From Pseudomonas fluorescens (GTDB lineage Bacteria; Pseudomonadota; Gammaproteobacteria; Pseudomonadales; Pseudomonadaceae), in NCBI RefSeq assembly GCF_002022275.1, contig NZ_MSDF01000025.1, forward strand, positions 10,775 through 74,774: 64,000 bases of DNA. Reading direction: 5' to 3'. Below are positions 62,407-64,000 of the stretch, in pieces (position 1 is the first letter of the stretch; each line of letters starts with the position of its first letter). Position numbers and translations under genes: made by a program. A model generated the notes under the pieces. That model made no database searches and was not told the origin of the DNA. It saw nothing but the letters and a program-made list of their open reading frames with translations.

Positions 62407-63083
62407 TTGAAACGCTCCTCCAACACGTAACCCATGCCGCGCACGGTGTGGATCAGCTTGTTGGGATAGTTGTCGTCGACTTTCAGGCGCAAGCGGCGGA
62501 TTGCCACTTCGATGATGTTGGTGTCGCTGTCGAAATTCATGTCCCACACCTGGGAGGCAATCAGCGACTTGGGCAGCACCTCGCCCTGGCGGCGCAGCAG
62601 CAGTTCCAGCAGGGAGAACTCCTTGGCGGTGAGGTCGATGCGCTGGCCGTCGCGTTCGACGCGGCGGCGGATCAGGTCCAGGCGCAGGTCGGCCAATTGC
62701 AGCGCAGTTTCCTGCGGCGCGCTGCTGCCACGGCGCAACAGGCTGCGCACTCGGGCCAGCAGTTCGGAGAAGGCGAAGGGCTTGACCAGATAATCGTCGG
62801 CGCCGAGTTCCAGGCCGTGCACACGGTCTTCCACGGCGTCACGGGCGGTGAGGAAGAGCACCGGGATGTCCAGGCCTGCGCCGCGTACCGCCTGGAGGAT
62901 TTGCCAGCCATCACGGCCGGGCAACATCACGTCGAGGATCAACAGATCGTAATCGCCGGTCAGCGCCAGATGCTGCCCCGTGCTGCCGTCCGCCACCAGT
63001 TCAGTGGTAAAGCCAGCCTCGGCCAGGCCCTGGCGCAGGTAGTGGCCGGTTTTCGGTTGGTCTTCGACAATCAGCAATTTCAT
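62403..63083 (-). CDS. copR: Heavy-metal response regulator (CopR-type)
   Basis: A 226-residue OmpR-family regulator. Receiver: Asp51 phosphorylation site, Thr79, Lys101; C-terminal winged helix (about 125-220). The neighbouring cupredoxin, the operator-like box upstream and the sensor kinase support copper rather than another metal. copS overlaps it by four bases. The start at 63083 gives MKLLIVEDQ; a start at 63146 would add a stretch unlike a receiver. Confidence 0.88.
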
Positions 63084-63148
63084 GGGCAGCTCTTGGCAAC
63101 AGGTGACGAGGGGCTTTATACCGTGGGTATCTGCGCCAGGGCGCAAGC

Positions 63149-63163
63149 TGACAAAGTTGTAAT
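63149..63163. promoter_or_regulatory. CopR-type box
   Basis: TGACAAAGTTGTAAT, a near-palindrome matching copper-response boxes of Pseudomonas CopR. It lies 66 bases before copR and 76 bases before the cupredoxin gene, so it could serve both. Confidence 0.65.
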
Positions 63164-63238
63164 CTAGCAGTCAGCTGGCTGGCAGCGGCTCGATCTTAGA
63201 GTGCTTCCCAAGCGTGTTACACACTTTGGAGAATAGAA

Positions 63239-63751
63239 ATGGCTTTGCGTAACCCCCTGTTGCTGGCGGCGTGCCTGCTGGCGTTGAGTTTCGATGCGGT
63301 GGCTGATGCGGCCCACACCTATGCGTTCGGCCAGCCGGCGCCGGCGAACAAAGCCACGCGCACCGTGGAAGTGACGTTGCAGGACATTTCCTTTTCGCCC
63401 AAGTCCCTGGACGTCAAAGCCGGTGAGACCGTGCGCTTTGTGCTGGTGAACAAGGGCCAGTTGCTCCACGAATTCAACCTGGGTGACGCGGCGATGCATG
63501 CCGAACACCAGAAGGAAATGTTACAGATGCAGGCCAGCGGCATGCTCACTGCCACCGGCATGGGCCCGATGGACCATGCCGCCATGGGCCATGGCGCGAT
63601 GAAACACGATGACCCCAACAGCGTATTGGTCGAGCCCGGTAAAACCGCCGAGTTGACCTGGACGTTTACCAAGGCCACAGGCCTGGAGTTTGCCTGCAAC
63701 ATTCCCGGGCATTATCAGGCGGGGATGGTCGGTAAGCTGACCGTTGAGTGA
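63239..63751 (+). CDS. Exported cupredoxin
   Basis: A 170-residue protein with a signal peptide (residues 1-23) and a plastocyanin-like domain. Type 1 copper ligands are visible: His77 in LLHEF, Cys153 and His158 in CNIPGH, and Met163. Between 95 and 125 is a Met/His-rich insert (MQASGML, MGPMDHAAMGHG, MKHDD) that could hold further copper. It is divergent from copR with a CopR box between, so it is probably a copper-induced periplasmic copper binder. GGAGAATAGAA precedes the start. Confidence 0.85.
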   Translation: MALRNPLLLAACLLALSFDAVADAAHTYAFGQPAPANKATRTVEVTLQDISFSPKSLDVKAGETVRFVLVNKGQLLHEFNLGDAAMHAEHQKEMLQMQASGMLTATGMGPMDHAAMGHGAMKHDDPNSVLVEPGKTAELTWTFTKATGLEFACNIPGHYQAGMVGKLTVE

Positions 63752-63817
63752 GGCGATTCTTAAGGGCGGGGGCAAAGGCTGGTAGACTGGCGCGGTTTAT
63801 TTAGCCAGGTTTCCGCC

Positions 63818-64000
63818 ATGCATCCCGCAGCCGAACATTCGCCGCTGGGCAAGTCCAGTGAATACATCTCCACTTACACCCCATCGTTGCTGTTCCCGAT
63901 TCCGCGCGCCGCCAAGTGGGCCGAGCTGGGCCTGAGCGCCGAGACCCTGCCTTACAAGGGCGTGGATTTCTGGAACTGTTTCGAACTGTCCTGGCTGCTG
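63818..64000 (+). CDS. queF: 7-cyano-7-deazaguanine reductase QueF (partial, 5' end)
   Basis: The first 61 codons; the gene runs off the window end. The product opens 'MHPAAEHSPLGKSSEYISTY' and has WNCFELSWLL at about 52-61, the N-terminal region of the two-domain QueF. The enzyme reduces preQ0 to preQ1 for queuosine in tRNA. The catalytic cysteine region is beyond the end, so completeness is not checked. CAGGTTTCCGCC precedes the ATG. It lies 66 bases after the cupredoxin gene. Confidence 0.85.
   Translation, partial: MHPAAEHSPLGKSSEYISTYTPSLLFPIPRAAKWAELGLSAETLPYKGVDFWNCFELSWLL

Overview
The window is about 64 kb of high-GC DNA (roughly 60 %) that I assign to a Pseudomonas, most likely of the P. 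fluorescens group. The evidence is the gene content and order (psrA-lexA-sulA beside topA and fadBA, the lolCDE cluster, sthA, PA1571-type and DUF6586 small proteins, and an mfd/GAPDH pair) plus many intergenic palindromes of the 'GTGGGAGC(T/G)GGCTTGC' REP type. It is almost entirely core chromosome. I see no integrase, transposase, prophage, CRISPR array, rRNA or intact tRNA.

Layout. 1-8.2 kb: YajD-type HNH protein, an exported ParB-like protein, a spermidine-synthase-like methyltransferase, a small exported Pro-rich protein, a lone cyclic-nucleotide-binding domain, oligopeptidase B, a small membrane protein, a class II glutamine amidotransferase, a DUF2937 protein and a LysR regulator. 8.4-10.7 kb: pxpABC 5-oxoprolinase operon, divergent from that LysR gene. 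10.8-14.2 kb: a MoxR ATPase/VWA pair and a DUF748 protein. 14.3-23.8 kb: cysK, lpxO, acnA, rlmM, tusA, a MATE pump and pdxB. 23.9-31.7 kb: PA1571-type protein, MsbA-like ABC exporter, Fic protein, Slt transglycosylase, Uup ABC-F protein, universal stress protein. 31.8-43.7 kb: the fatty-acid/SOS neighbourhood: fadBA, DUF1653 protein, topA, DUF6586 protein, a small acidic protein, sulA-lexA, psrA and nagZ. 43.8-52.3 kb: SWIM/SNF2 helicase, CsiV-like protein, mfd and a long-form GAPDH. 52.5-57.6 kb: MFS metabolite symporter, chalcone-isomerase-fold protein, sthA, GDPD and a PilZ protein. 57.7-64 kb: lolCDE, copRS, a cupredoxin and the 5' part of queF, which runs off the end.

How the parts work together. 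PsrA, whose own promoter carries two matching operators, is a known fatty-acid-responsive regulator and fadBA (beta-oxidation) lies nearby. lexA and sulA form an SOS operon behind a promoter with two LexA-box-like sequences. CopRS and the cupredoxin flank a CopR-type box and probably form a copper-response unit. LolC, LolD and LolE form the lipoprotein exporter, with an unexpected hairpin terminator between lolD and lolE.

Most striking structure: fifteen intergenic REP pairs or clusters. Nine of them lie at convergent gene ends, and most remaining convergent ends have either a two-way hairpin terminator or share a TTAA in which each gene's stop codon overlaps the other's. I did not find a clearly new multi-gene system. 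The better leads are the MoxR/VWA pair with a degenerate metal site, the exported ParB-fold protein, the self-inhibited Fic protein, and the organisation of convergent gene ends.
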